From NCBI GenBank assembly GCA_018971385.1, contig JAGXAY010000005.1:1-55412 (forward strand): a DNA stretch of 55,412 nucleotides, given 5' to 3'. The stretch's first letter is position 1; each line of letters begins with the position of its first letter. The notes beneath the pieces are model-generated. The model ran no database searches. It was given only the letters and a program-made list of their open reading frames with translations, and had not been told where the DNA came from. A program made the translations under genes and the position numbers. The stretch is from Acidobacteriota bacterium. Lineage in GTDB: Bacteria; Actinomycetota; Acidimicrobiia; Acidimicrobiales; RAAP-2. Shown here in pieces: positions 9,001 through 17,355 of the stretch.

Positions 9001-9299
9001 GTCCGGGGACGACTATCGAGGCTGGTTACGCTCCAGCGAGCGCCTTCGCTCTCTCGGTGACGGGTGCGCGAGCCACGCGAACACAACTCGATGGATGGGC
9101 TCCCACCTTCAGTCTCTCCTCGGGCTCATCACACACGCGTGCCGTTCTCGTGATGAACAGCTTTCCCTGGAACGGTCTCCTCGCGGGAATCACGCTGATT
9201 CTCTGGATTGTGGTGACTCTGGGGTTCGGGTGGATTCAACGCTTGGAGTGGCTCTTTACTGGGCGTAGCACCGCCAAACGGGGGCGACGCCGTGCTTAA
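6084..9299 (+). CDS. Large GT2 glycosyltransferase fused to a polytopic membrane domain
   Basis: The 1071-residue protein has two parts. Residues 1 to about 250 are a GT2 (GT-A) domain, with HDDVRLDHDAV as the metal/donor motif and LGEDLDLCWRAQVAGARV as the acceptor ED motif. From about residue 260 onward there is a helix pair and then a long stretch with roughly ten to twelve hydrophobic segments (for example around 395-415 and 460-560), ending in a C-terminal TM near 1035. The part between about 790 and 1000 is a mostly soluble, Ser/Thr-rich exported region. This architecture is typical of actinobacterial envelope glycan enzymes. The acceptor is unknown. It is coupled to the downstream DUF5719 gene by an 8-base overlap. 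Confidence 0.8.
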   Translation: MESRAPAVVAVVVTTGEGPGLEVTLASLVQQDYPEMSILVVGNGGAHNTVERTGAVAPGAFVKVLEDNLGFAAAANEAAVMVEGSAFFLICHDDVRLDHDAVAIMVETAFRTNAGIVTPKVVSYHDPLVLLHVGQTCDRFGVVRERVEPGEIDHGQQDLERDVFVAPGGVTLVRADLFRTLRGFDPSLPVLGEDLDLCWRAQVAGARVVVAPRARIAHRETLATGERPLSLRAAGRVAPHELQRRHQLMTVASGWRWWRSLWTLLVLAVMDALEALIALAVRDRDRRVAILGSWRWFLRQWSRVRARRRDLARIRVLADHDLARLQITGTSRLQQIVLSLIREGIDSTSGIWPEVAPDPALRDDPDSGVGFAAAFSDDEVFDEGLSSAPRSMRPSRFLTSFRAQVLAVALLALLWMIGSRNLVATHLPLVGRLAPLDSWWGNWRHFFASWSPAGVGTGAPGMPGYGVLAAAGTLVLGRMGILPRLALVGAVPFGAIGVARLLKGRVSNRARVVAVVAYLIAPSGLNMIAQGRTDVLVTVALAPFITRRVLEVLAVPGFRDGPYPTAISFGHRGWRSTEAGQRLTLFVLVALNCALAPATLVVVIILLGALGVALRGHVRPRRVRRLSLSLLTNVAILLAPLTLDSVLAGRKFFSVFGLPTGSWDAPSVSNLIRGVSGTYGATWWGWAAPVLALVALVFSRDQRRPVVASLGVASSMTLVLVALSAHHWMGTFAPDINVLFALYGLCLALLAGYAVAALENDLGGVGQRWRRTLAPVAAVVTLVLPLGYVNAVASGRFDLPTTSSAASLTSLATSPGNRVLWLGSPAVLPSAGWSVVPGLAAATSVGGLPGGEDLFVPPTSATFDPLLAALREALRGQTVYLGQLLAPAGISTIVVMQSSAPQLAGVQSSLVNSVPGNLLPALNQQVDLSLTLTSPAVEVYSNSEFNGVVRARASTSQPWHAVLGAPGVPGAVSPGTTIEAGYAPASAFALSVTGARATRTQLDGWAPTFSLSSGSSHTRAVLVMNSFPWNGLLAGITLILWIVVTLGFGWIQRLEWLFTGRSTAKRGRRRA

Positions 9300-10644
9300 A
9301 GTTCGTCCAACTCTGGTGGGCTCGCTCACTGTCCTTGGTGTTCTCGCGAGTGTCGTTCTCACTCGCGTGAGTCACCCGGTGAATCCGGTGACGACGCCGG
9401 TCGCCGTTGGTCCCGACGTCCAGTCGAGCGCTCTCTACTGCACGGGGCTCACCAACGTCTCCGGTGGACTCCACGGGGTGGTGGCCTTCGTGAACACCAC
9501 GTCCCACCCGCGTCACGTCATCGCGCGAGTGACCGCGACGGCGGCGACGGCGGCGAACTCGACCTCATTTGTTCTCCCGCCCCACGGGCGCTACCTTCTC
9601 CAACCCGACGCCCTCGTTCATGGGAGTACCTACGCGGTGGCCGCCCAGATCCTCGGTGGTGGGGTGGACGCCGGAGAGGTGGTGACGACGGAGGGACTGA
9701 GCGCTCCCTGTAGCTCTGCCGGAACCAGTGCGTGGTACGGGAGTGGTTTTGACACCACCGTCGGTTCGCGGGCGACTCTCGCTATCTACAATCCGACCGC
9801 GACGGCGTCAGTGTTTAACATTCTCACTTTCTCCTCCGGTGGCTACCAGGCGCCGGGTCCACTGCAGGGCATTACCGTGGGCCCGCACGCGGTGACGTCG
9901 GTGAATCTCGGCACCTACGTGGTGGCGACCCCGAACGTCGGAGTGCAGGTCCAGGTCCTGCGGGGATCACTCGTTGTCGCTGGAGATCAACAGTCGGGAA
10001 CGGTTTCTTCCATCGTGGCCGGGTCCCTCCACCTCGATACTCGGGCGCCCTTCGGTCTCGTCTCCGTCGCTCGTGGCGCGGTGTCGCAGATTCGCGTGGC
10101 GAACCCGAGTGCCGGGGCGGTGAGTGTCGGGGTGACTCTGCACCAAACCGGTTTCTCCCACGCCCCACTCACGGTGTTGGTCCCAGCCTTCGGTACGGCG
10201 CACGTCGATCTCGCCCCGAGTACGGCCATCGCCCCGACGGGCCTTATCACGGTGGTGGGCAACTCCAGCGCACCGCTCGCGTGGTCGCTCTCCACCGGCA
10301 CCTCGAGCGGGCGAGAACTGTCCCCCCTCCCGACCCCGGGTAAGGAAGTGGTGCTCAGTGACGTTACGGGACGGGGTTACAGCGCGGCCTTCGTCCTTAA
10401 CGTGTCCTCGAGCCCGGAACGGGTCGGCTGGCGTCTCGTGCACTCCGCCCAGGTCGTGCGCTCGGGACACTGGACTCTGCCCGCGCGCAGCGCACAGTCT
10501 CTCGGACAACTCCTCGGATCGCGCTCTCTGCTCTCGAACGCCACCCTGGTCCTCGAGGCGTCACGCAGCGTGGTCGAGGTGACGGGAACTATTCCCTCCA
10601 CCCCCCTCGGGGTGTTGGTGGTGAACTCCCTACACCGCGGGTAG
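9292..10644 (+). CDS. DUF5719-family exported/membrane-anchored protein
   Basis: The 450-residue protein has an N-terminal hydrophobic segment (about residues 8-25) and then an all-beta-looking, Ala/Val/Ser/Thr-rich extracellular region with repeated short strands and no catalytic motif that I recognise. Position and composition match DUF5719 proteins, which follow the long GT2/membrane gene in many actinobacteria. The GTG start lies inside the end of the GT2 gene. The 3' end overlaps the convergent ftsH gene by 15 bp. A partner role for the GT2 enzyme, such as scaffold or glycan acceptor, is inference from context. Confidence 0.65.
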   Translation: MLKVRPTLVGSLTVLGVLASVVLTRVSHPVNPVTTPVAVGPDVQSSALYCTGLTNVSGGLHGVVAFVNTTSHPRHVIARVTATAATAANSTSFVLPPHGRYLLQPDALVHGSTYAVAAQILGGGVDAGEVVTTEGLSAPCSSAGTSAWYGSGFDTTVGSRATLAIYNPTATASVFNILTFSSGGYQAPGPLQGITVGPHAVTSVNLGTYVVATPNVGVQVQVLRGSLVVAGDQQSGTVSSIVAGSLHLDTRAPFGLVSVARGAVSQIRVANPSAGAVSVGVTLHQTGFSHAPLTVLVPAFGTAHVDLAPSTAIAPTGLITVVGNSSAPLAWSLSTGTSSGRELSPLPTPGKEVVLSDVTGRGYSAAFVLNVSSSPERVGWRLVHSAQVVRSGHWTLPARSAQSLGQLLGSRSLLSNATLVLEASRSVVEVTGTIPSTPLGVLVVNSLHRG

Positions 10645-12636
10645 AGTCGGCGGCTCCCAGGTCGGGGGAGTGGGCGGCTGAGCGGCCGAGATGGACTCAC
10701 GCGCCGCGTCAGATCCCGAGTGCCCGAGGTAGCCAATGGAGCTCACCGTACGGGTACCGGCCGGGTGCACCGGCTCGCCGAAGGCCTCGTCAATGAGGCG
10801 CGCCGCCTCTTCCCCGTCGATCGTCTCGTGCTCGAGAAGGGCCCGCGTGAGCGCTTCGAGACCACGACGGTGCAGAGTCAATACCTCAATCGCCCGCGAC
10901 TCCTGTTCGCGCAGGATGCGCTCCACTTCGTCGTCAATGACCTGGGAGGTGTGGTCGGAGTAGTCACGCTGGTGCATCAGGTCTTCACCGAGGAACACCT
11001 GGTTGTTCGAACCCCAGGCCATGGGGCCGATCTCCTTCGACATACCCCACTCGCGCACCATACGAATCGCCAGTTCGGTGTTGCGCTGGAGGTCGTCGGC
11101 CGCACCCGTGGAGAGATCTCCGTAGACGAGGAGTTCGGCGACGCGTCCCCCCATGCGCATGCAGAGAGAGTCCTCGAGGTGACCGCGAGACATGATGTGG
11201 CGGTCCTCTTCGGGCAGGGTCATCGTCACACCGAGGGCCATGCCGCGCGGAATGATGGTGATCTTGTGCAGTGGGTCGGTCTTGTCGAGAACGTAGGCCA
11301 AGAGGGCGTGGCCACTCTCGTGGTAGGCGATGCGCTCACGTTCGGGCGCGGTGAGCACCATGGTGTCGCGCTGCTGGCCCATCATGACGCGGTCGCGGGC
11401 ACTCTCGAAGTCGGCCATGGTGATGGTGGCGGATCGGCGGCGCACTGCGTGCAGGGCCGCTTCGTTCACCAGGTTGGAGAGGTCTGCTCCACTCATTCCG
11501 GGGGTGCCTCGAGCAACCATGGTGAGGTCCACACTCGGGTCGAGGGGCTTGTTCTTCGAGTGCACTTGAAGGATCGGGGTGCGCTCCTCGAGGTCGGGGA
11601 GGGGAACCACGATTTGGCGGTCGAAGCGACCGGGGCGAAGGAGGGCCGGGTCGAGTACGTCGGGACGGTTCGTCGCGGCGATGATGACGACCCCTTCGGA
11701 GGTTTCGAAACCATCCATTTCGGAGAGCATCTGGTTGAGGGTCTGTTCGCGCTCGTCGTGGCCACCACCGAGACCCGCGCCGCGCTTACGCCCGATGGAG
11801 TCGATTTCGTCAATGAAGACGATGGCCGGCGCTTGCTTGCGCGCCGTGGAGAAGAGATCCCGGACTCGACTGGCGCCGACTCCGACGAACATCTCCATGA
11901 AGTCAGAACCGGACACGGAGAAGAACGGCACTCCCGCCTCTCCCGCGACCGCTCGGGCGAGCAGGGTCTTACCGGTTCCCGGGGGGCCCACGAGGAGGAG
12001 ACCCTTAGGAATGACGGCACCGAGCGAGGTGAACTTGGCCGGACTCTTCAGGAACTCGACGACTTCGGTGATCTCCTGCTTCACGCCGAGGTAGCCGGCG
12101 ACGTCGGCGAAGGTGGTCTTCGGTCGGTCCTCGGAGAACTGCTTGGCGCGAGAGCGTCCGACGGACATCATGCCGTTCATCTGGCCCCGGGCCTGACGGT
12201 TGAGGAAGTACATGAATCCGGCAATCAGCAGAATCCAGATGAGGTAGGGCAAGAAGGTGGACGCGAAGTTAGACGGGTTCGCGAAGGTGACCGTCACGTT
12301 GTCCGCCCGGAGGGTCGCCACCTCGTCCGACAGGACGGGGTAGGGGCCGGTGGTGGTGAAGCTAGTGCCGTTCAGGAGTTGACCGGTGATGACTCCACTG
12401 GAGTTGCTAATCGAGGCCGACACCACTTGATTGTTTTTCGCTTGGCTGAGAAGTTGGGAGTAGTTCAGGGAGTTCGTGGTGTGAGAGCTCAGCACCGAAC
12501 TCAGGATGATGAATCCCACGACGAAGGCGAGAGCCAGGCCGAGAATGAGGCGCCCCCGGTTGGGAGGAGTAGACGGCTTGTCCGCGGAGGGCAGCCAGCG
12601 CTTTTGGGGAGACTTGGAGGGACCAGGAGATGTCAC
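10630..12636 (-). CDS. ftsH: ATP-dependent zinc metalloprotease FtsH
   Basis: The 668-residue membrane AAA+ protease degrades misfolded and regulatory membrane and cytosolic proteins. It has a first TM at about residues 29-50, a small exported domain, a second TM near 135, Walker A GPPGTGKT at 217-224, Walker B IVFIDEID, the second region of homology, and the zinc site HESGH at 439-443. Upstream codons are open, but GTG 12636 is preferred because TAGATT lies 7 nt before it and the extra N-terminus is not family-like. It is divergent from the CPBP gene and overlaps DUF5719 at its tail. Confidence 0.96.
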   Translation of the reverse strand: MTSPGPSKSPQKRWLPSADKPSTPPNRGRLILGLALAFVVGFIILSSVLSSHTTNSLNYSQLLSQAKNNQVVSASISNSSGVITGQLLNGTSFTTTGPYPVLSDEVATLRADNVTVTFANPSNFASTFLPYLIWILLIAGFMYFLNRQARGQMNGMMSVGRSRAKQFSEDRPKTTFADVAGYLGVKQEITEVVEFLKSPAKFTSLGAVIPKGLLLVGPPGTGKTLLARAVAGEAGVPFFSVSGSDFMEMFVGVGASRVRDLFSTARKQAPAIVFIDEIDSIGRKRGAGLGGGHDEREQTLNQMLSEMDGFETSEGVVIIAATNRPDVLDPALLRPGRFDRQIVVPLPDLEERTPILQVHSKNKPLDPSVDLTMVARGTPGMSGADLSNLVNEAALHAVRRRSATITMADFESARDRVMMGQQRDTMVLTAPERERIAYHESGHALLAYVLDKTDPLHKITIIPRGMALGVTMTLPEEDRHIMSRGHLEDSLCMRMGGRVAELLVYGDLSTGAADDLQRNTELAIRMVREWGMSKEIGPMAWGSNNQVFLGEDLMHQRDYSDHTSQVIDDEVERILREQESRAIEVLTLHRRGLEALTRALLEHETIDGEEAARLIDEAFGEPVHPAGTRTVSSIGYLGHSGSDAARESISAAQPPTPPTWEPPTLPAV

Positions 12637-12643
12637 GTCCCCC

Positions 12644-12649
12644 AATCTA
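12644..12649 (-). promoter_or_regulatory. Leaderless -10 box (TAGATT) for ftsH
   Basis: TAGATT on the minus strand is 7 nt from the GTG start of ftsH, with only a G-rich spacer between. This placement decides the start codon of ftsH. Confidence 0.6.
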
Positions 12650-12701
12650 GAGGCGTGACGGCGCGGTGCTACCCACGGTCTCTCATGGTTTAACAAGTTG
12701 T

Positions 12702-12707
12702 TAGCGT
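12702..12707 (+). promoter_or_regulatory. Leaderless -10 box (TAGCGT) for the CPBP protease gene
   Basis: TAGCGT lies 5 nt before ATG 12713 and 8 nt before ATG 12716. Either ATG fits the spacing seen elsewhere in the window. Confidence 0.5.
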
Positions 12708-12712
12708 TGTCG

Positions 12713-13444
12713 ATGATGAGCCCCCCACGGGACCGAGAGGTTCGCCGCGTCGTTCAAGTACTGGTAGCGGTCGCCCTCGCCTTCCTCGCGGGCCAATTGG
12801 TGGCCGTTCTCTTCCAGGGAATTGGAGTAGCTCTTGCTCATCCCGCGCTGGGAACCGCCGTTCTGACGCTCCCCTCGCCACCGTGGTGGACGACCGCGCT
12901 GGGGCTCGTGGGACTCTGGGTGGGATTCGCCGGAGGAACATTTCTGGCGTATCGCAACGAGATTGTCGACGCGTGGCCGACCGCGTGGCGGCTTCGAGCG
13001 AGTGACTCGATCTACCTGCTGCTCGGGATCGCTCTCCAGGGACTCGTCGCCGTGATCTACGCACCGTTTCATCTGGCCCACCTGAGTCAGCCGGTGCACA
13101 AAATCTTCGATGGTTCGCGGGGCGTGACTTTTCTCCTCCTCGCCCTCATGACCGCCGTGGGGGCTCCGATGGTGGAGGAGTGGCTCTTTCGGGGCGTTCT
13201 CTTTCGGGGCCTCGCCGGATCCTCCCCCTCGAGGCGCCGTTTCTGGGTGGCCGCCGTCACTTCGGCCGTCTTGTTCGGACTGGCTCACGGGGAGTGGATT
13301 CAGTTGCCCGGACTCGTTCTCCTCGGCCTGGTACTCGCCGTCGTGGTGACCCGGACCGGCCGTCTCGTCCCCTCGATGATGACGCACGTCGGATTTAACG
13401 GGATCGCTCTGGTCGCCCTCGTCGCTCAGCGAGCCCACTCGTGA
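12713..13444 (+). CDS. CPBP-family intramembrane metalloprotease
   Basis: The 243-residue multi-pass protein belongs to the CAAX/bacteriocin-processing (CPBP, Abi) family of membrane glutamic/metallo-proteases. All three signature motifs are present: EEWLFR (EExxxR) with the following FRGLAGSS, FGLAHGEW (FxxxH), and HVGFNG (HxxxN) near the C-terminus. There are about seven hydrophobic segments. Two adjacent ATG codons could start it; 12713 is used here. Its stop overlaps the next gene by four bases. The substrate is unknown. Confidence 0.87.
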   Translation: MMSPPRDREVRRVVQVLVAVALAFLAGQLVAVLFQGIGVALAHPALGTAVLTLPSPPWWTTALGLVGLWVGFAGGTFLAYRNEIVDAWPTAWRLRASDSIYLLLGIALQGLVAVIYAPFHLAHLSQPVHKIFDGSRGVTFLLLALMTAVGAPMVEEWLFRGVLFRGLAGSSPSRRRFWVAAVTSAVLFGLAHGEWIQLPGLVLLGLVLAVVVTRTGRLVPSMMTHVGFNGIALVALVAQRAHS

Positions 13445-15804
13445 GACGGCGTCTCACACTCTTCGGCGTCATCGACGCTCTCGGAATCCTCTCCGTCGTC
13501 GTGGTGACTCTCTGGTCCTTACACCCTTCACTTCTCGTCTCGGGGTCACTCTTGACCGGTGGGGACACCGGCGCCCATGTTGCCCTTCCCGCGTTCCTGC
13601 GTTCTCAGGGTGACTGGTGGCACGTCACCCCGTGGTACCCGGGGTGGTTCGCGGGGATGCCGGCCTACAGCTACTACTTCGTGCTCCCCGACTACGTGGC
13701 CCTTCTCTTGAGCTACGTCGTCTCCTTCGCGGTCGCCTTTAAGTGGGCGACGATTCTCGGATCGGTGCTGATGCCGGTGGGGGCCTACGTGATGGGTCGC
13801 CTCTTTCGGGCACCTCGACCGGTGCCGCTGGCCCTCGCGATGGCCACTCTCCCGTTTCTCTTCGATACCACCTTCACGATTGACGGGGGTAACCTCTACT
13901 CCACCATGGCCGGGGAGTACGCCTTCTCCCTCTCCCTCGCCCTGGCGCTCGTCGCGCTCGGTCTCTTCGCGCGAGGCGTGAGAACGGGCCGGGGCTATTG
14001 GTTAGCGGCACTCGTCCTCGCCCTGACGCTCTTCGCCCACGTCCTGCCGTGGATGTTCGCTATCGCCATGGTGGTGTGGATCGTCCTCGTGGAGACCTAC
14101 CAGCGGTCCGGCCACGGCGCGAGAGACGAAATGCCGGTTCCCGGCGACCTCGCTCGACCGTGGCGATTCGCCATCGGTGCGGGATTGTTGTCGGTCGGGC
14201 TCTCGGCGTGGTGGCTGTGGCCCTTCGCCACCTCTCAGCAGTTGACGAACTCCATGGGCTACACCAATCTCGACGTGTCGAGCGTGCACGCCGTCTTCAC
14301 GACGCTCGGGTGGTGGACGACGACGGGTACCCCGGGCGGCGACCGGTGGGTCATCGTGCTCGCCGGACTCTCCCTCATCGTGGCCCTCGTGACTCGACGT
14401 CGACTGGGCCTCGTTCTCGCGGGTTGGGTCCTCGGTTCTCTCCTCGCCTTCGTGGTGGATCCCCAGAGCGTGATCTGGAACGAGCGACTGATTCCCTTCT
14501 GGTTTATCGGTATCCACTTGCTCGCCGGCTGGGGAGTCGCCACCGTGGCGCGCACCTGGGCCCTGCGACTGCCGCAGCGCTGGTGGCGGGCGGAGAGTGC
14601 CCTCGAGGGAGAAGAGGACGTTGAAGGTTGGCGAGGCGAGGAGCGGCGACTCGAACGACGCGCCCGTCTCGCGAACGCCTCCGCCGTGATCATGCTCTCC
14701 GGACTTCTCTCGACCGTTCCCGGACTCGTTCCCGTGACGGCGACCGCCCTCAACCTCAACACCTCCGGTAACGAGGTGACGAACTGGGCCTCGTGGAACT
14801 ACTCCGGGTATCAGGGCAAGGCGGCCTGGCCCGAGTACCACGATCTCATGACGACGATGGCCGCCGTCGGGCGCACCGACGGGTGCGGTCGGGCGATGTG
14901 GGAGTACTCCAGTTCGGAGAACCGCTTCGGCACGCCGATGGCCCTCATGTTGCTGCCCTACTGGACGAACAACTGCATCGACTCCATGGAGGGCCTCTAC
15001 TTCGAGTCCTCACCCACGGTGCCGTACCACTTCTTGAATCAGGCCGAACTGTCCGCCACGCCGAGCGAGGCCCAAGTGGGCCTACCCTACGGAACATTGA
15101 ACGTCACCGAAGGGGTGCAACACCTCCAGATGCTCGGGGTGCGCTACTTCATCGCGTTCTCGCCTTCTGTTCTCGCCCAGGCCGCCCACGACCCCTCCCT
15201 CGTGCCTCTCACGACGACGCGTCACTGGCCCTCGCCCGGAGTGACCTGGCACGTCTTTCTGGTGAAGTCGGCCCCTCTCGTCCAGGGTCTCACTCGTAAT
15301 CCGGTCGTTGTCTCCTCTCTGTCGACACGAGTGAGTTGGCAGAACGCCAACGTGGCGTGGTGGCTCAATCCCGCCCGTTGGTCGACCCTCCTCGCCGCGA
15401 GCGGCCCCGCCTCCTGGTCTCACCAGGCGAGTGTGCCCGTTCTCAATCCTCCCCAGGCCCCCTTCACCCCGACGACGGTGGCGAACGTGCGGGTCGGTAC
15501 GCAACAGGTCTCCTTCCACGTGGGGACACTTCGTAAACCGGTCCTCGTGAAGGTGTCGTACTACCCCCGCTGGCACGTGTCGGGCGCCCTCGGACCCTTC
15601 CGGGTCAGTCCCAACCTCATGGTCGTGATACCCACGTCCCACCAGGTGACCTTGACCTACGGGGCGGACACCGCGGTGCGCTTAGGGTCGCTCCTGAGTG
15701 GCGTTCTAGTCCTGGTCGGACTGGGGAATGTTGTCGTCTCGTTACGAAGGCGCCGAGGGGTGAGGGCTAACATGAGCGCCCATGGACACGCGGGCGATTT
15801 TTAA
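13441..15804 (+). CDS. Large polytopic membrane protein (6-pyruvoyl-tetrahydropterin-synthase-related / GT-C-like)
   Basis: The 787-residue protein begins with a TM, then a loop with GGDTGAHV followed by about ten TM segments to roughly residue 435. A large exported beta-rich domain (about 440-755) follows, then a last TM at about 758-778. The acidic residues in the first external loop and the overall layout resemble GT-C membrane glycosyltransferases and the membrane proteins annotated as PTPS-related (PF10131). I am unsure which applies. It overlaps the CPBP gene at its start, and its last 23 bases overlap manB, which has its own promoter inside this gene. A lipid-linked sugar transferase role is inference. 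Confidence 0.6.
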   Translation: MRRRLTLFGVIDALGILSVVVVTLWSLHPSLLVSGSLLTGGDTGAHVALPAFLRSQGDWWHVTPWYPGWFAGMPAYSYYFVLPDYVALLLSYVVSFAVAFKWATILGSVLMPVGAYVMGRLFRAPRPVPLALAMATLPFLFDTTFTIDGGNLYSTMAGEYAFSLSLALALVALGLFARGVRTGRGYWLAALVLALTLFAHVLPWMFAIAMVVWIVLVETYQRSGHGARDEMPVPGDLARPWRFAIGAGLLSVGLSAWWLWPFATSQQLTNSMGYTNLDVSSVHAVFTTLGWWTTTGTPGGDRWVIVLAGLSLIVALVTRRRLGLVLAGWVLGSLLAFVVDPQSVIWNERLIPFWFIGIHLLAGWGVATVARTWALRLPQRWWRAESALEGEEDVEGWRGEERRLERRARLANASAVIMLSGLLSTVPGLVPVTATALNLNTSGNEVTNWASWNYSGYQGKAAWPEYHDLMTTMAAVGRTDGCGRAMWEYSSSENRFGTPMALMLLPYWTNNCIDSMEGLYFESSPTVPYHFLNQAELSATPSEAQVGLPYGTLNVTEGVQHLQMLGVRYFIAFSPSVLAQAAHDPSLVPLTTTRHWPSPGVTWHVFLVKSAPLVQGLTRNPVVVSSLSTRVSWQNANVAWWLNPARWSTLLAASGPASWSHQASVPVLNPPQAPFTPTTVANVRVGTQQVSFHVGTLRKPVLVKVSYYPRWHVSGALGPFRVSPNLMVVIPTSHQVTLTYGADTAVRLGSLLSGVLVLVGLGNVVVSLRRRRGVRANMSAHGHAGDF
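15768..15773 (+). promoter_or_regulatory. Leaderless -10 box (TAACAT) for manB inside the upstream gene
   Basis: TAACAT lies 8 nt before the manB ATG, within the final codons of the preceding membrane-protein gene. It would allow manB to be expressed separately from that gene. Confidence 0.55.
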
Positions 15805-17125
15805 GGCGTACGACGTCCGGGGTACCTACCCCGACCAACTGAACGAAGAGATGTGTCGAGCGATCGGCTCGGCCTTCGCCGACTTCGCCAACTCCCCCCG
15901 CGTGGTGGTCGCTCGAGATATGCGACCCTCCGGACCCTCTCTCGTCGCCGCCTTCAGCGAGGGCGTCCGAGCGCGGGGGGTGGACGTCGTCGACATCGGA
16001 CTCGCCTCGACCGACCTGCTCTACTACGCCACCGGCTACCTCGACGCCCCCGGTGCGATGTTCACCGCGTCCCACAACCCCGCCGCCTACAACGGCATCA
16101 AGATGTGTCTCGCCGGAGCGAAGCCCATCGGGACGGAGAGTGGTCTCGCGGAGATCGAGGCGAACGCTCAGCGCTACTTCGCGGCCCCGGCCAGCGGCGA
16201 GCTCGCCGCTCTCACGACCGACGACGTGACGAGCGCGTGGGTGCACCACGTGCGCTCCTTCATCGACGTCACTCGACTGCGCCCCTTGCGCATCGTGGCG
16301 GACGCGGCGAACGGCATGGGGGGCTTCGTGGCGCCCCGGGTCTTCGCCGGTCTGCCCTTCGAGGTGGAGGTCATGTACCCCGAGCTCGACGGCACTTTTC
16401 CGAATCACCCGGCCGACCCGCTCAACCCGGACAACCTCGTCGATCTCCAACGCCGACTCGTCGAGACGGGCGCCGATATCGGACTCGCTTTTGACGGCGA
16501 CGCCGACCGCGTCTTCGTCATTGACGAGACGGGACGACCCATCTCGGGATCGACGACGACGGCCCTCGTGGCGGCGTCCCTACTCGAGAAGAACCCCGGG
16601 GCGACCATCCTCTACAACGTCATCTGCTCGAAGGCCGTGCCGGACATCATCGCCGAGCGCGGGGGAGTGGGCGTGCGCACGCGCGTCGGCCACTCTTTCA
16701 TCAAGCAGGTCATGGCGGAGACGAACGCCGTCTTCGGCGGTGAGCACTCCGGCCACTACTACTTCCGCGACAACTTCCGGGCCGACTCGGGCATTATCAC
16801 CGCGATGGTCATTCTCGAAATGCTGAGCGTGTTCAACGGGCCGCTCTCCCAAATGGTCGCCCCTTACGAGCGCTACGCCGCGTCGGGAGAGATCAACACC
16901 CGGGTGAACGATCCCCTCGCCACCGTCGTTGAGGTTCGCACCGCGATGCTCGCTCGGGGCGCGCGCATTGACGAGCTCGACGGTCTGACCGCCGAGTTTG
17001 ACGATTGGTGGTTCAACCTGCGCCCCTCCAACACCGAACCCCTTCTCCGACTGAACGTGGAGGCGGGTTCCGATGAGGCGTGTCGCCGCTACACCAGCGA
17101 TATTCTCGCGCTCTTCACGGCCTAG
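15782..17125 (+). CDS. manB: Phosphomannomutase/phosphoglucomutase
   Basis: The 447-residue cytoplasmic enzyme interconverts mannose-6-phosphate and mannose-1-phosphate and often the glucose forms too. It shows all four alpha-D-phosphohexomutase signatures: the phosphoserine loop TASHNP near residue 97, the metal loop DGDADR near 239, the sugar loop GGEHSGH near 319, and the phosphate loop RPSNTEP near 415. Length is normal for the family. ATG 15782 is chosen because of the TAACAT box 8 nt upstream. It feeds GDP-mannose synthesis and so the envelope glycosyltransferases upstream. Confidence 0.95.
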   Translation: MDTRAIFKAYDVRGTYPDQLNEEMCRAIGSAFADFANSPRVVVARDMRPSGPSLVAAFSEGVRARGVDVVDIGLASTDLLYYATGYLDAPGAMFTASHNPAAYNGIKMCLAGAKPIGTESGLAEIEANAQRYFAAPASGELAALTTDDVTSAWVHHVRSFIDVTRLRPLRIVADAANGMGGFVAPRVFAGLPFEVEVMYPELDGTFPNHPADPLNPDNLVDLQRRLVETGADIGLAFDGDADRVFVIDETGRPISGSTTTALVAASLLEKNPGATILYNVICSKAVPDIIAERGGVGVRTRVGHSFIKQVMAETNAVFGGEHSGHYYFRDNFRADSGIITAMVILEMLSVFNGPLSQMVAPYERYAASGEINTRVNDPLATVVEVRTAMLARGARIDELDGLTAEFDDWWFNLRPSNTEPLLRLNVEAGSDEACRRYTSDILALFTA

Positions 17126-17127
17126 TC

Positions 17128-17355
17128 GTGCTGGATGACCTCCTCCTCGCTCGACTGGTTGACCCCCTCGACCACGAGCCCCTGCTCTATCTGGCCTCCC
17201 GCGACGTTCTCTACAATCCCCGCCGTCGGCGCAGCTTCCCCGTGAATGAGGGCATCGCGGTTTTGCTCGAGTCCGAGGCGAGTGACGTACCGGAGGACTT
17301 GGGAAATGCGTACGAAGCGGACCCCGAAGGGCGCTGGAGCGGTAGCGCCAACTAG
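17128..17355 (+). CDS. Trm112-like (UPF0434) small protein
   Basis: The 75-residue protein follows manB after 2 nt. It has the Trm112p-like layout, LVDPLDHEPL then SFPVNEGIAVLLESEA, which matches the bacterial family consensus LxCPxxxxxL...YPIxDGIPVMLxxEA. It contains no cysteine, so it cannot form the zinc site of eukaryotic Trm112. Its role in bacteria is not established; in eukaryotes the family activates methyltransferases. The manB-Trm112-like pairing is, as far as I recall, common in actinobacteria. The stop codon shares a CTAG with the stop of the convergent thiolase. Confidence 0.75.
   Translation: MLDDLLLARLVDPLDHEPLLYLASRDVLYNPRRRRSFPVNEGIAVLLESEASDVPEDLGNAYEADPEGRWSGSAN

Noticed and set aside
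10720-12693. A 657-codon open frame on the plus strand opposite ftsH
   Set aside because: It is the mirror of ftsH in GC-rich DNA; its protein is His/Gly/Arg/Glu rich with no family resemblance, and ftsH is unmistakable.
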